Below are positions 17,346-26,435 of a stretch of DNA of 64,000 nt, one piece after another (positions within the stretch are counted from its first letter, which is position 1; every line of letters starts with the position of its first letter). Location: the NCBI GenBank assembly GCA_028819215.1, contig JAPPMG010000002.1:1-64000 (forward strand), given 5' to 3'. Source of the stretch: Bryobacterales bacterium (GTDB taxonomy: Bacteria; Acidobacteriota; Terriglobia; Bryobacterales; UBA6623). Both the position numbers and the translations under genes were made by a program. The notes beneath the pieces were generated by a model. The model saw nothing but the letters and a program-made list of their open reading frames with translations. It did no database searches and was not told where the DNA came from.

Positions 17346-18167
17346 CTAATCGCGCCGATGACGCTTCAGGTACCGCGCCACCGCTTCGACGGTCTCGAAC
17401 CAAATCCGGTTGTTCGGATCCTGCAGGAAGGGAACGAGGCTTTCGAGCATTTCGATACGGGTGGTCTGAGGCCCCGAGTGACCGATCTCGTGACCTGCCA
17501 GCACCAGCCACTGCCCGGCTTCGCGGGCGTTCTCGACGAGGAGCTTAACATCCGGGAAGTCCATGCCGTCCATCGACATGCCGCTGACCTGGGCGGGATC
17601 GTGAAAGATCGGGTCGTTCGGTGTCTCGTCAAGCCAGCCGCGACCGGCGAGGAAGAGTTCGGCGACGAGCGGGACATAACTTCGGGTCGCGCGCCCGCGT
17701 CCGACGAAGGTCTGCCCGCACGGATAGGCAAAGGTGACCGGAGTGGCGCCCAACATGTCTTCGAGGCGCCGATTGGCTGCAAGAAGCTCCTCTCGCATGC
17801 GTTCAAGCGTATAGTTCTCGAGGGCGGCTTCACGCGACCACTCGAAGTTTCCAGTGCAAGGATGCTGCAGCGAGTGGTTGCCGATCTCATGGCCGGCCCC
17901 TAGCAGCTTCTTCCAGCCGGAGAGCTTGGCCTCGACCCGCGCCGGCACGACATAGAAGGTCGCCCGGGCGCCCAAACGGGCCAGCACCGCGAGTCCAGTG
18001 TCGACCTGTGACGGGCGGGCGTCGTCGAAGCTCAGGCTGACCGCCGCGCGCTTGCCATCGGGCCATCGGAACGCAGCTTCCGCTGACTGTGCCCGGCTTG
18101 CAACGGGTCCCAACAAGCAAGCCGGGAGCAGGACAAGGACGGCTGACACACATACCGACCGAGTCAC
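17346..18167 (-). CDS. Polysaccharide deacetylase family protein, exported
   Basis: A 273-residue carbohydrate esterase family 4-like (NodB homology) protein. The catalytic aspartates are in SFDDA at 46-50, the metal histidines are His98 and His102 in NHSLQH, and the third motif AYPCG is near 145. The N-terminal 26 residues from GTG 18167 form a signal peptide (VLVLLPACLLG core, cleavage after SRAQ). A second GTG at 18149 is a possible alternative, and the longer frame to 18368 is arginine/proline-rich and not credible. Such enzymes remove N- or O-acetyl groups from peptidoglycan, chitin-like or other glycans; the substrate is not evident. It is divergent from dapD across a long intergenic region. 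Confidence 0.85.
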   Translation of the reverse strand: MTRSVCVSAVLVLLPACLLGPVASRAQSAEAAFRWPDGKRAAVSLSFDDARPSQVDTGLAVLARLGARATFYVVPARVEAKLSGWKKLLGAGHEIGNHSLQHPCTGNFEWSREAALENYTLERMREELLAANRRLEDMLGATPVTFAYPCGQTFVGRGRATRSYVPLVAELFLAGRGWLDETPNDPIFHDPAQVSGMSMDGMDFPDVKLLVENAREAGQWLVLAGHEIGHSGPQTTRIEMLESLVPFLQDPNNRIWFETVEAVARYLKRHRRD

Positions 18168-18626
18168 CTGTTGGCTGCTTCTACTTCGATTGCGGGGCAC
18201 GACGGTACCGGGCGCACGGCCGAGGCATGCGCTTCGCCGGGTCGCGTCTTGCTGACACTTCGCTCCGGCGGCCGTTATCGTACCTGAGTCCGGCCCGGTC
18301 GAAGAGTCAGGGCAGCGCAGAATTCTGTGGAGACGCCCCACGAGGGCCCGGGGACGACGCTGCGGCACGCTTCAAACCATGCTCTGCCCGCTGCCACAGT
18401 GGCAGCGCTGCTCGCTTCATCGGCACGGACGGCCCGGTACTGGCAGGGAGAGCGCTGCTGAGTCTTGGCTCGCGAGCTCAGCGGATCACACAAACTCTTC
18501 CCGCCCGTCCTTCAGACGTGGGAAGGAGTCCCGGCCAGACGAAGCCGGCTGAGAAGGATCTCAGCCCCGTAGGTTCCGGCGGGACGGCTGCAAGGCTTCG
18601 GCCGCAATCCTTGTACGATTGGATGG
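18168..18626. other. Long divergent intergenic region (deacetylase / dapD)
   Basis: The region is 459 bases with no credible gene. Short frames in it are arginine/alanine-rich shadows. It must hold the promoters of both neighbours, and it contains the 19-base palindrome noted separately. I tested by eye for tRNA, RNase P, SRP and tmRNA signatures and saw none. An unrecognised small RNA cannot be excluded, because the middle has several G/C-rich inverted segments. Confidence 0.5.
18389..18407. promoter_or_regulatory. 19-base perfect palindrome, possible operator
   Basis: Nine-base arms CGCTGCCAC and GTGGCAGCG flank a single central base. The symmetry and size suit a dimeric repressor site. 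It lies about 220 bases from both flanking starts, which is far for a classical operator, and no regulator gene is adjacent, so the role is open. Confidence 0.25.
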
Positions 18627-19469
18627 ATGCTGCAAGCGCGAATCGATGCCATCTACGATCGGAACCCCGAATCGTACACGCATCAAGACCTGGAGACTTT
18701 CTCCGAGTTCAAGGCCGCGCTCAACGATGGCTCGGCGCGCGCCGCCGAGCCGGACGCCTCGGAGACTCCGCACGGCTGGCGCGTGAACGCTTGGGTCAAG
18801 CGCGGCATCCTTGTCGGATTCCGCATGGGAAAAAGCGTCGACATGTCCGAGCCGGGCAGTCGATTCAAGTTCATCGACAAATCCACCTACCCACCGCGCG
18901 AGCTCCGTGTCGAAGACAGCGTGCGGCTCGTGCCAGGCGGCTCCAGCTTGCGCGATGGCTGCTATATCGGCCGGCGCGTGACCTGCATGCCGCCCATGTA
19001 CGTCAACGTTGGGGCCTACGTCGACGATGGCTCAATGGTGGATTCGCACGCGCTGGTCGGCAGTTGCGCCCAGATCGGCAAGAACTGCCACCTCAGCGCC
19101 GCCGCCCAGATCGGCGGGGTCCTCGAACCGGTGGGCGCCCTGCCAGTGATCATCGAAGACAACGTGTTGGTAGGGGGGAACACAGGAGTCTACGAAGGCA
19201 CGATCGTCAAGGATTCCGCTGTCCTGGGCGCGGGCACTGTGCTGACCCGCTCCACGCCGGTGTATGACATCGTGCATGGCGTCGTGCATCGCGCATCGGG
19301 CGACGAGCCGCTGGTAATTCCGCCGGGCGCGGTAGTGGTTCCGGGGTCGCGCCCGATCGCGGCGGGCAAGGGACGCGACATGGGGCTGTCGCTCTACGCC
19401 CCGGTCATCGTCAAGTACCGCGACGAGCGCACGGACGCGCGGGTGGAACTGGAGGCCCTGTTGCGCTAG
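18627..19469 (+). CDS. dapD: 2,3,4,5-tetrahydropyridine-2,6-dicarboxylate N-succinyltransferase DapD
   Basis: Cytoplasmic enzyme of the succinylase branch of diaminopimelate/lysine synthesis, 280 residues. It transfers succinyl from succinyl-CoA to tetrahydrodipicolinate. The central part is a left-handed beta-helix of hexapeptide repeats, from about residue 100 to 230, including [20 protein letters not shown] and [17 protein letters not shown] segments characteristic of DapD. The length is that of the E. coli-type enzyme. ATG 18627 is used; an overlapping ATG at 18623 is in another frame. otsA follows after only 40 bases, so read-through between the two is possible. It shows that this organism uses succinylated intermediates. 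Confidence 0.96.
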   Translation: MLQARIDAIYDRNPESYTHQDLETFSEFKAALNDGSARAAEPDASETPHGWRVNAWVKRGILVGFRMGKSVDMSEPGSRFKFIDKSTYPPRELRVEDSVRLVPGGSSLRDGCYIGRRVTCMPPMYVNVGAYVDDGSMVDSHALVGSCAQIGKNCHLSAAAQIGGVLEPVGALPVIIEDNVLVGGNTGVYEGTIVKDSAVLGAGTVLTRSTPVYDIVHGVVHRASGDEPLVIPPGAVVVPGSRPIAAGKGRDMGLSLYAPVIVKYRDERTDARVELEALLR

Positions 19470-19475
19470 GGAACC

Positions 19476-19493
19476 CACCGGCTATCTCCGGTG
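19476..19493. promoter_or_regulatory. Small inverted repeat between dapD and otsA
   Basis: CACCGG and CCGGTG arms flank six bases, starting seven bases after the dapD stop and ending 16 bases before the otsA ATG. It could be a hairpin affecting otsA translation or a weak dapD terminator. There is no T-tract. Confidence 0.2.
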
Positions 19494-19509
19494 CAACAGC
19501 TCACGGTTC

Positions 19510-21027
19510 ATGCCTCCTTCCATCGCGTCTCAAGCAAGCAGCGCCGAACTCGTGCGGTCAAAGTCGGATCTCGCCGAATTAATCCGCAAACAGGTTGGCA
19601 GCCGCCTCTTTGTGAACGTCTCGAACCGCGAGCCGTTCGTGCACAGCTTCGGGCCCGAAGGCCAGATTCGCGCTCAAGCCGCCGTGGGAGGCTTGACGCT
19701 CGCGCTGAACTCGGTGATGCAAGCCGTCGGGGGCGTCTGGGTGGCTCACGGCTCGGGGGACGCCGATCGCGCAAGCGCCGATCCCGAGGGCAGGCTGCGA
19801 GTCCCGCCGGACAACCCAGCCTATGACCTCCAGCGCGTTTGGCTGACGAGCGAAGAGAACGATGGCTACTACAACGGCTGCGCCAACCAAGCGATCTGGC
19901 CAGTCTGCCACCTAGCCTTCACCAAGCCCGTGTTTCGCAGCGCCCATTGGGAGGCCTACCGCAAGGTCAACGCCAAGTTCGCAACTGCGGTGTCGCGCGT
20001 CGTGGGCGATCAAGACGCGATCATATTCATCCAGGACTATCACTTCGCATTGCTGCCGACGCTTATCAAGCAGCGTTGTCCCAACGCGACCTGCGTGCAT
20101 TTCTGGCACATCCCCTGGCCTCTCCCCGAAGTGCTCGCGATGTGCCCATGGCATGAGCAGATCCTCGACGGCGTGCTGGGGAACGACGTCTTCGGCGTCC
20201 ATGTGCCGGAGTACGCCGAGCGCTTCCTGCGGGCCGCGCGGGCGCGCGCAGACTGCGACACCGCCGACTCGCAAACCCTGCTCCGGGACGGACGCCCGGT
20301 GCGAGTGCAGGCTTTCCCGATCTCAATCGACTTCGACCGCGTCTCGCAGCGATCCTCCGGCGCGGCGTGTGACGCGGCAGTCAGCCGGCTTCGCGAGCGC
20401 TATCGCTTGGACGGCAAGTTTGTCGTGCTCGGCCTTGATCGCATCGACTACACCAAGGGCGTGCTCGAGCGCCTGCAGGCGCTCGAGCGAATGCTCGCGC
20501 AGCACCCGGAGATGCGCCCGAAGACGGCCTACATCCATGCGGGCGCTCCCAGCCGTACCGAGATACCGGCCTACCGCGACCTGCACGAGGCTGTCGACGC
20601 GATCGAGCAGCGCATCAACGCAGGCAGCAGCGGCCGGGAGCCCGGCCCGGTCATTTCGATCAAGCGGCAGCTGGGAGATGACGACGTACTGGCGCTGTAC
20701 CGCCTCGCTGACGTATGCGTAGTGAGTTCACTCGAAGACGGCATGAATCTCGTGGCCAAGGAATTCCTGGCCGCCCGCAACGACGAACGCGGGCACCTGC
20801 TGCTCAGCGAGTTCACAGGCGCAGCCTGGGAGCTGCCGGGCGCAGATTGCTTCAACCCACTCGCCGTCGACGATTTCGCCGAACGCCTGTATGCGCTCAG
20901 CCGCAGCGCATACGCTGGCGGCGGACAACGCATGCGGCGCCTGCGCGAGCACGTTCGCACCCACAACATCTACGGCTGGATCGGCAGCATTCTCCAAGCC
21001 GTGCCTGACCAGCCGTACGCACAGTGA
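19510..21027 (+). CDS. otsA: Trehalose-6-phosphate synthase OtsA
   Basis: A 505-residue GT20 glycosyltransferase that joins UDP-glucose and glucose-6-phosphate. Visible family motifs include QDYHFALLP and HIPWPLPE in the N-terminal Rossmann domain, GLDRIDYTKG near 308-317 for phosphate binding, and SLEDGMNLVAKEF near the nucleotide-sugar site. It is somewhat longer than E. coli OtsA, with an extra 20-30 residues before the SNREP motif. ATG 19510 is used. Its stop overlaps the GTG start of otsB as GTGA, so synthase and phosphatase are translationally coupled, which avoids build-up of the phosphorylated intermediate. It supports osmoprotection or stress tolerance. Confidence 0.96.
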   Translation: MPPSIASQASSAELVRSKSDLAELIRKQVGSRLFVNVSNREPFVHSFGPEGQIRAQAAVGGLTLALNSVMQAVGGVWVAHGSGDADRASADPEGRLRVPPDNPAYDLQRVWLTSEENDGYYNGCANQAIWPVCHLAFTKPVFRSAHWEAYRKVNAKFATAVSRVVGDQDAIIFIQDYHFALLPTLIKQRCPNATCVHFWHIPWPLPEVLAMCPWHEQILDGVLGNDVFGVHVPEYAERFLRAARARADCDTADSQTLLRDGRPVRVQAFPISIDFDRVSQRSSGAACDAAVSRLRERYRLDGKFVVLGLDRIDYTKGVLERLQALERMLAQHPEMRPKTAYIHAGAPSRTEIPAYRDLHEAVDAIEQRINAGSSGREPGPVISIKRQLGDDDVLALYRLADVCVVSSLEDGMNLVAKEFLAARNDERGHLLLSEFTGAAWELPGADCFNPLAVDDFAERLYALSRSAYAGGGQRMRRLREHVRTHNIYGWIGSILQAVPDQPYAQ

Positions 21028-21791
21028 TCCACTTACTCGAGCACTGGGCCGCGGTGGCCGGCCGCCTGGCCCAAGCCGAGCGGCTATTGCTGATGCTGGA
21101 CTTCGACGGCACGCTCGCACCGATCGTGCCGCGTCCCTCCGATGCGCGCATCCCTGATGCCGCGCTGCCGGCGCTTCGGAAGCTGCAGGCCAACCCTCGC
21201 GTCACTCTGGCGATCGTGAGCGGGCGCGGCGCGCGCGACGTGCGGGCGCTGGCGGGCCTGGCCGACGTTCACTACTTTGGCAGCCACGGCCGAGAGCGCA
21301 TCCGTCCGGGCAGTGCCGAGGTCGAGTCCAACCCGGCGGGCCTGTCGCAGGTCCGAGCATGCTGCCGACGCCTGGCAGAAGAGTTGGGTCACATCGAGGG
21401 ATTCCAAGTCGAGGACAAGGGCACAGCGGCGGCGGCGCACTTTCGCAACGTCGATGCACGGCACTGGCAGCGCGTGGAGCTCGCGGTCCGCCAAGCAGCG
21501 GCCATCGGATCCCTCAACGTCAGCCGGGGCAAGCGAGTGTTCGACATCACCCCGAACGATGGCGTCGACAAAGGCACGGCCGCTGTGGAGCTGCTGGGCG
21601 AACTGGGCGGGCTGCCGATCTACTTCGGGGACGACACCACTGACGAGACCGCTTTCGCCGCCCTGCCCGACGAGGCCATTACCGTGTACGTGGGACCGGA
21701 AGCGGCGGACTCCGGGGCGCGTTTTCGAGTGAGCGGGCCCGAGGAGGTTCGCCGCGCATTGGCCTGGCTGGCCGCGGCTGTCTGCGCGTAG
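21024..21791 (+). CDS. otsB: Trehalose-6-phosphate phosphatase OtsB
   Basis: A 255-residue HAD phosphatase that makes trehalose from trehalose-6-phosphate. The nucleophile motif DFDGT is at 26-30, the FGDDTTDETAF metal motif is near 200-210, and the TPP-specific cap elements SHGRERI and KGTAAAAHFR are present. It starts at GTG 21024 inside the otsA stop. It is followed closely by clpX, whose own ribosome-binding site lies more than 100 bases downstream, so otsB ends the trehalose unit. Confidence 0.95.
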   Translation: MIHLLEHWAAVAGRLAQAERLLLMLDFDGTLAPIVPRPSDARIPDAALPALRKLQANPRVTLAIVSGRGARDVRALAGLADVHYFGSHGRERIRPGSAEVESNPAGLSQVRACCRRLAEELGHIEGFQVEDKGTAAAAHFRNVDARHWQRVELAVRQAAAIGSLNVSRGKRVFDITPNDGVDKGTAAVELLGELGGLPIYFGDDTTDETAFAALPDEAITVYVGPEAADSGARFRVSGPEEVRRALAWLAAAVCA

Positions 21792-21908
21792 GGCTTGCCC
21801 GACGAGATATCGCGTGCGAAACCGACGCAGGACGATTCTTGGTACGATGGGATCGGTCGCCTAGCGTGCTTTGCCGCCAAAATCTATCCCCGCGCTTCGG
21901 AGAGGTCG

Positions 21909-23216
21909 GTGAAACGGTCGTCCGCTGAAGGAGCGTTGCGCTGCTCGTTCTGCCGCAAGAGCCACGAAATCGTCACTAAGCTGATCGCCACGCCAGGCGA
22001 TTATCCCAAATCGTATATCTGCGACGAGTGCGTCGCCATTTGCAGCGCGATCCTAGAGGAGGAGCGCTCAGCGAAGCCGCCTGACGACGGCTTCACGCTG
22101 CTGAAGCCGCACGAGATCAAGGACAAGCTCGACGAATTCGTCATCGGGCAACAAGCCGCGAAGAAGCGCCTGTCGGTCGCCGTCTACAACCACTACAAGC
22201 GCATCTTCATGCAACAGAAGCGCCCGGCCACGACAGGGGCGGAGCCGGATGTCGAAGTCCAGAAGTCGAACATCTTGCTGATCGGCCCTACCGGGACGGG
22301 CAAGACGCTGCTGGCCCAAACGCTCGCCAAGATCCTCGACGTTCCTTTCGCGATCACCGACGCCACGACTCTGACCGAGGCCGGCTATGTCGGCGAAGAT
22401 GTCGAGAACATCATCCTCAAGCTGCTGCAAGCGGCCAACGGCGATGTTAGCCGGGCGGAGAAGGGCATCATCTACATTGACGAAATCGACAAGCTGAGCC
22501 GCCGCGACGAGAATCCCTCGATCACCCGCGACGTCTCGGGCGAGGGCGTCCAGCAGGCGCTGCTGAAGATCCTAGAGGGCAGCGTCGCCAACGTGCCGCC
22601 GCAAGGCGGCCGCAAGCACCCTCACCAAGAGTTCACGCCGATCGACACCACGAACATCCTGTTCATCTGTGGCGGCGCATTCGTCGGCCTCGACCGAATC
22701 GTGGCGCGCCGCGTCGACACGCGGGTCGTGGGCTTTCGCAAGGCCGACTCGATCAGCCAAGGCCTGCCCTTGCAGCCCGGCGATGTCGACGGCGACGCCG
22801 ACTTGGGCCTGCTCGGCCAAGTCCAGCCCCATGACCTGATTCGCTTCGGCTTTATCCCCGAATTCATCGGGCGCCTTCCCGTATGCGCCACGCTGAGCGG
22901 ACTGGACGAGCAGACGCTGGTGCAGATCCTGACCACGCCGCGCAATTCGCTCGTCAAGCAATACCAGAAGCTCTTTGAATACGAGAACATCGAACTGGTG
23001 CTGGACCCGGACGCGATGCAGGCGATTGCCAAGCTAGCCGTGGAGCGGGACTTAGGAGCGCGCGGGCTGCGCATGATCATGGAAGACCTGATGCTTGAGC
23101 TGATGTACTACCTGCCCTCGCAACCAAAGCGGGTCAAGCGGTTCGTGGTCACCGAGCAGATGGTCCTAGAAGACCAAAAGAAGTTCCGCGCCCGCCTGCT
23201 GGACAAGGCGGGCTAG
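21909..23216 (+). CDS. clpX: ATP-dependent Clp protease ATP-binding subunit ClpX
   Basis: A 435-residue AAA+ unfoldase that feeds substrates to ClpP. The N-terminal zinc-binding domain has Cys12, Cys15, Cys38 and Cys41. Walker A GPTGTGKT is near 125-132, the pore loop is GYVGED, Walker B is IIYIDEIDK, and the sensor region leads into the [12 protein letters not shown] segment. The open frame begins at a TTG at 21795, but the first 38 codons do not resemble ClpX. A GGAGAGG site at 21899-21905 immediately before GTG 21909 fixes the start. clpP and tig are not upstream, as they are in many bacteria; otsB is. The downstream neighbour is lon, so two proteolytic systems lie together. Confidence 0.96.
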   Translation: MKRSSAEGALRCSFCRKSHEIVTKLIATPGDYPKSYICDECVAICSAILEEERSAKPPDDGFTLLKPHEIKDKLDEFVIGQQAAKKRLSVAVYNHYKRIFMQQKRPATTGAEPDVEVQKSNILLIGPTGTGKTLLAQTLAKILDVPFAITDATTLTEAGYVGEDVENIILKLLQAANGDVSRAEKGIIYIDEIDKLSRRDENPSITRDVSGEGVQQALLKILEGSVANVPPQGGRKHPHQEFTPIDTTNILFICGGAFVGLDRIVARRVDTRVVGFRKADSISQGLPLQPGDVDGDADLGLLGQVQPHDLIRFGFIPEFIGRLPVCATLSGLDEQTLVQILTTPRNSLVKQYQKLFEYENIELVLDPDAMQAIAKLAVERDLGARGLRMIMEDLMLELMYYLPSQPKRVKRFVVTEQMVLEDQKKFRARLLDKAG

Positions 23217-23356
23217 CAGCGCGGGCGGGCGCCCGGCTGCGAAAGTCTCGCGGGAATTGGCGCCGCAACGCCGTTTCCACTCGGTACCGGCACCCGCCTG
23301 CCGGCGTCTTCGCCCGCGGCTGGCCGCGCGTCCGAATCGCAGCATAAAATAGAGAC

Positions 23357-25771
23357 ATGCCTAGTGCGATCGCTCCCAAGACCAGCGCGCGGATGCCGAT
23401 GATGCCGATCCGTGACGTGGTGATCTTTCCGCACATGATGTCTCCGTTCGTCGTCGGGCGGGCTGCGAGCGTGAAGGCGCTAGAGGCTTCTCTGGCCCAC
23501 GACAAGAAGATCTTCCTCGCAACCCAGCATGACGCTTCGGACAACGACCCCACGCCTGCCGACGTTTACGCGGTCGGCACGGTCGTCAGCATCGTCCAGA
23601 GCCTGAAACTGCCCGATGGCAACATCAAGGTGCTGGTCGAGGGCCTCGAGCGCGCCAAGCTGCGCAGCGTGCGCATCGAGGACGGGTTCATGCAGGCGCT
23701 GGTCGAAACGGCGCGCTTTCCCGAGGTCAGCGATCCAGACCTCGAAGGCCTCGTCTCCCGCGTCACGGCGTCGTTCGAGCAGTACGTCAAGCAGAGCCAG
23801 AGCCTGAACTACGAAACGATGATCGCGGCGGTGCGCGTCGACGACCCGGGCAAGCTCTCTGACACCATCGGCGCCAATCTCCCGCTGTCGGTATCCCAGA
23901 AGCAAGACCTGCTCGAGATCTTCGATCCGCTCGAGCGGCTGGGGCGCATCGGCGAACTGCTGGACATCGAACTCGAAAAACTCGCCGTGGATCGCACCGT
24001 GCAAGGTCGCGTCAAGAGACAGATGGAGAAGGCTCAGAAGGAGTACTACCTCAACGAGAAGATCAAGGCCATCCAGAAAGAGCTCGGCCGCGGCGAGAGA
24101 AGCGAGTTCGACGAGTACCGCCGGCGTATCGACGAGTCAGGCATGAGCGCAGACGCCCGCAAGAAAGCGCTGGCGGAGGTTCAGAAGCTCGAGAACATGC
24201 CGCCAATGTCGGCCGAGGGCACGGTCTCGCACAACTACATCGACTGGCTGCTATCGGTGCCGTGGAAGGCCAAGAGCCGCGAGATCCGCGACCTGGCCAA
24301 TGCCGAGAAGGTGCTAAACGCGGATCACTACAGCCTCGAGAAGGTCAAGGAGCGCATCCTCGAGTTCCTCGCCGTGCGCCGCCTGGTCAGCCGCCCGCAA
24401 GGGTCCATCCTGTGCTTCGTGGGGCCTCCGGGAGTGGGCAAGACCTCGCTGGGCAAGTCGATCGCCAGGGCCACGGGCCGCAAGTTCGTCCGCCTGTCGC
24501 TGGGCGGCGTGCGCGACGAGGCAGAGATCCGGGGACACCGGCGCACGTACATCGGCGCTCTCCCGGGCCAGATCATCCAGATGATGAAAAAGGCCGGCAC
24601 GCGAAATCCGGTCGTGATGCTGGACGAGGTCGACAAGATGTCTGCTGACTTCCGAGGCGACCCGTCCGCGGCGCTGATGGAAGTGCTGGACCCGGAACAG
24701 AACTCTGCCTTCCAAGACCACTACCTCGACGTGGAATTCGATCTCAGTCAAGTCTTCTTCATCGCCACGGCAAACGTGTTGCACACGCTTCCGGCCCCGC
24801 TGCTGGACCGCATGGAAGTGATTCGCATCAGCGGCTATACCGAGGACGAGAAGACTGAGATCGCGAAACGCCACCTGATCGGCAAGCAGATCAAGAACGT
24901 GGGCCTGAAACAAGGCAAGAACATCGACTTCCGCGAGGATGGCATCCGCCTGATCATCGAGCAGTACACCCGCGAAGCCGGGGTGCGAAACCTAGAGCGA
25001 GAGATCGGCAATATCTGCCGCAAGGTTGCCCTCGAAGTCGTGCGCGGCGACAAGCCCAAGCGGGCCAAGAAGGCAATCGTCAGCGCCAAGTCGGTCAAGC
25101 AGTACCTCAAGGTGCCCAAGTATCGCGAGCCCGGCACCGATCTCAAGCACGAGATCGGTACCGCCATAGGCTTGGCTTGGACCGAGCTGGGCGGCACGCT
25201 GCTGCATGTGGAGACGACGCTGATGGACGGGCAGGGCAAGCTGACCCTCACCGGCAAGCTGGGCGACGTCATGCAGGAGTCCGCCCGCGCCGCGATGAGC
25301 TACATCCGCTCGCGTTCCGGCGCCTTCGGCCTGCCCAAGGGCTTTTACCAGAACCTCGACATTCACGTCCACGTGCCCGAGGGCGCGATTCCCAAGGACG
25401 GCCCGTCGGCCGGCATAACGCTGACCGCTGCGATCGCGAGCGCCCTCACCAAGGTCGCGGTGCGCGGCGATGTTGCCATGACTGGCGAAGTTACGTTGCG
25501 CGGCAAGGTGCTTGCCATCGGCGGCCTGAAAGAAAAGCTCTTGGCAGCCAGCCGTCACGGCATCAATGAGGTCGTGCTGCCGAAGGAAAACGAGAAGGAC
25601 CTGCCCGACGTGCCCGAGAACGTCCGCGAGAACCTCACCTTGCGCTTCGTGGAAACGATGGATGACGTGCTGGATCTGGCGCTCGTCGAGCCGCTCGCGG
25701 GATTGTCCAAGCATCCGTTCACCGCGGGCGGCGTGCAGGTGATCCAACACGGCGACCGCCCGGCAGTCTAG
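23357..25771 (+). CDS. lon: ATP-dependent protease Lon
   Basis: An 804-residue cytoplasmic LonA protease. An N-terminal substrate-binding LON domain covers about 1-200, followed by a coiled-coil helical region. The AAA+ module has Walker A GPPGVGKT near 356-363. The C-terminal peptidase domain has its catalytic serine in PKDGPSAG (near 684) and lysine in [10 protein letters not shown] (near 726). It degrades misfolded and regulatory proteins. ATG 23357 follows an A/T-rich CATAAAATAG segment, the only such stretch in the 140-base gap and a possible -10 element. No CIRCE or HAIR heat-shock operator is visible. engB follows after 21 bases. Confidence 0.96.
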   Translation: MPSAIAPKTSARMPMMPIRDVVIFPHMMSPFVVGRAASVKALEASLAHDKKIFLATQHDASDNDPTPADVYAVGTVVSIVQSLKLPDGNIKVLVEGLERAKLRSVRIEDGFMQALVETARFPEVSDPDLEGLVSRVTASFEQYVKQSQSLNYETMIAAVRVDDPGKLSDTIGANLPLSVSQKQDLLEIFDPLERLGRIGELLDIELEKLAVDRTVQGRVKRQMEKAQKEYYLNEKIKAIQKELGRGERSEFDEYRRRIDESGMSADARKKALAEVQKLENMPPMSAEGTVSHNYIDWLLSVPWKAKSREIRDLANAEKVLNADHYSLEKVKERILEFLAVRRLVSRPQGSILCFVGPPGVGKTSLGKSIARATGRKFVRLSLGGVRDEAEIRGHRRTYIGALPGQIIQMMKKAGTRNPVVMLDEVDKMSADFRGDPSAALMEVLDPEQNSAFQDHYLDVEFDLSQVFFIATANVLHTLPAPLLDRMEVIRISGYTEDEKTEIAKRHLIGKQIKNVGLKQGKNIDFREDGIRLIIEQYTREAGVRNLEREIGNICRKVALEVVRGDKPKRAKKAIVSAKSVKQYLKVPKYREPGTDLKHEIGTAIGLAWTELGGTLLHVETTLMDGQGKLTLTGKLGDVMQESARAAMSYIRSRSGAFGLPKGFYQNLDIHVHVPEGAIPKDGPSAGITLTAAIASALTKVAVRGDVAMTGEVTLRGKVLAIGGLKEKLLAASRHGINEVVLPKENEKDLPDVPENVRENLTLRFVETMDDVLDLALVEPLAGLSKHPFTAGGVQVIQHGDRPAV

Positions 25772-25792
25772 CCGGCCGCCCGGCGGCGCACC

Positions 25793-26386
25793 ATGGCGGT
25801 CGAGTTTGTCCTCAGCGCGCACAGCGCCGAGCAGTTCCCTCGCGACCGGCTTCCCGAGATCGCGTTCGTCGGACGCAGCAATGTGGGCAAGTCGAGCCTG
25901 CTGAACGCCCTGCTGCAGCGCAGCCGCAGGCGCAAGGCGGGCACCGAGCGCAAGCAGCTGGCGAAGACCAGCCAGACCCCGGGGAAGACGCGAGCGATCA
26001 ACTTCTTTCGCATCGACCGCAGGCTCTACTTCGTCGACCTGCCCGGCTACGGCTTCGCGAAGGCGTCGCATGCCGAGCGCGAGCACTGGAAGCGTCTGGC
26101 CGAGTCGTATCTTCTGCGGCGGGAACAACTCAAGCTCGTCGTTGCATTGGTCGACATCCGCCACGGCCCGACCGCCCTTGACCGGCAGCTGGCCGACTGG
26201 CTGGAGGCCAACGAACAGCCGTTCTGCGTTGCGGCCACCAAATCGGATAAGCTAAAGCGAGCAGCGCGACTGCGCTCGATCCGCTCCATCGAGGAGAGCT
26301 TCGCCCCCCCTGTGCCGTTCTCGGCTATTTCGGGGGAAGGCGTGCAGCAACTTTGGCGAGCCATCGATTCGGCTCTTGCCACATAG
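25793..26386 (+). CDS. engB: Ribosome biogenesis GTP-binding protein EngB/YsxC
   Basis: A 197-residue TRAFAC-class GTPase required for large-subunit ribosome assembly. G1 is GRSNVGKSS at 27-35, G2 includes the threonine of [10 protein letters not shown]3 is DLPGYG near 83-88 and G4 is TKSDK near 147. A basic insertion ([14 protein letters not shown]) between G1 and G2 is longer than in E. coli YihA. It begins 21 bases after the lon stop, so the two are probably cotranscribed. Confidence 0.95.
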   Translation: MAVEFVLSAHSAEQFPRDRLPEIAFVGRSNVGKSSLLNALLQRSRRRKAGTERKQLAKTSQTPGKTRAINFFRIDRRLYFVDLPGYGFAKASHAEREHWKRLAESYLLRREQLKLVVALVDIRHGPTALDRQLADWLEANEQPFCVAATKSDKLKRAARLRSIRSIEESFAPPVPFSAISGEGVQQLWRAIDSALAT

Positions 26387-26435
26387 TCCCGGCTGGCGTC
26401 CTCTATTGGGCTGCGCGGAACACACGAGATCAATC

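Noticed and set aside
23217-23356. Heat-shock operator upstream of lon
   Set aside because: Neither the CIRCE (TTAGCACTC-N9-GAGTGCTAA) nor the HAIR-type repeat is present.
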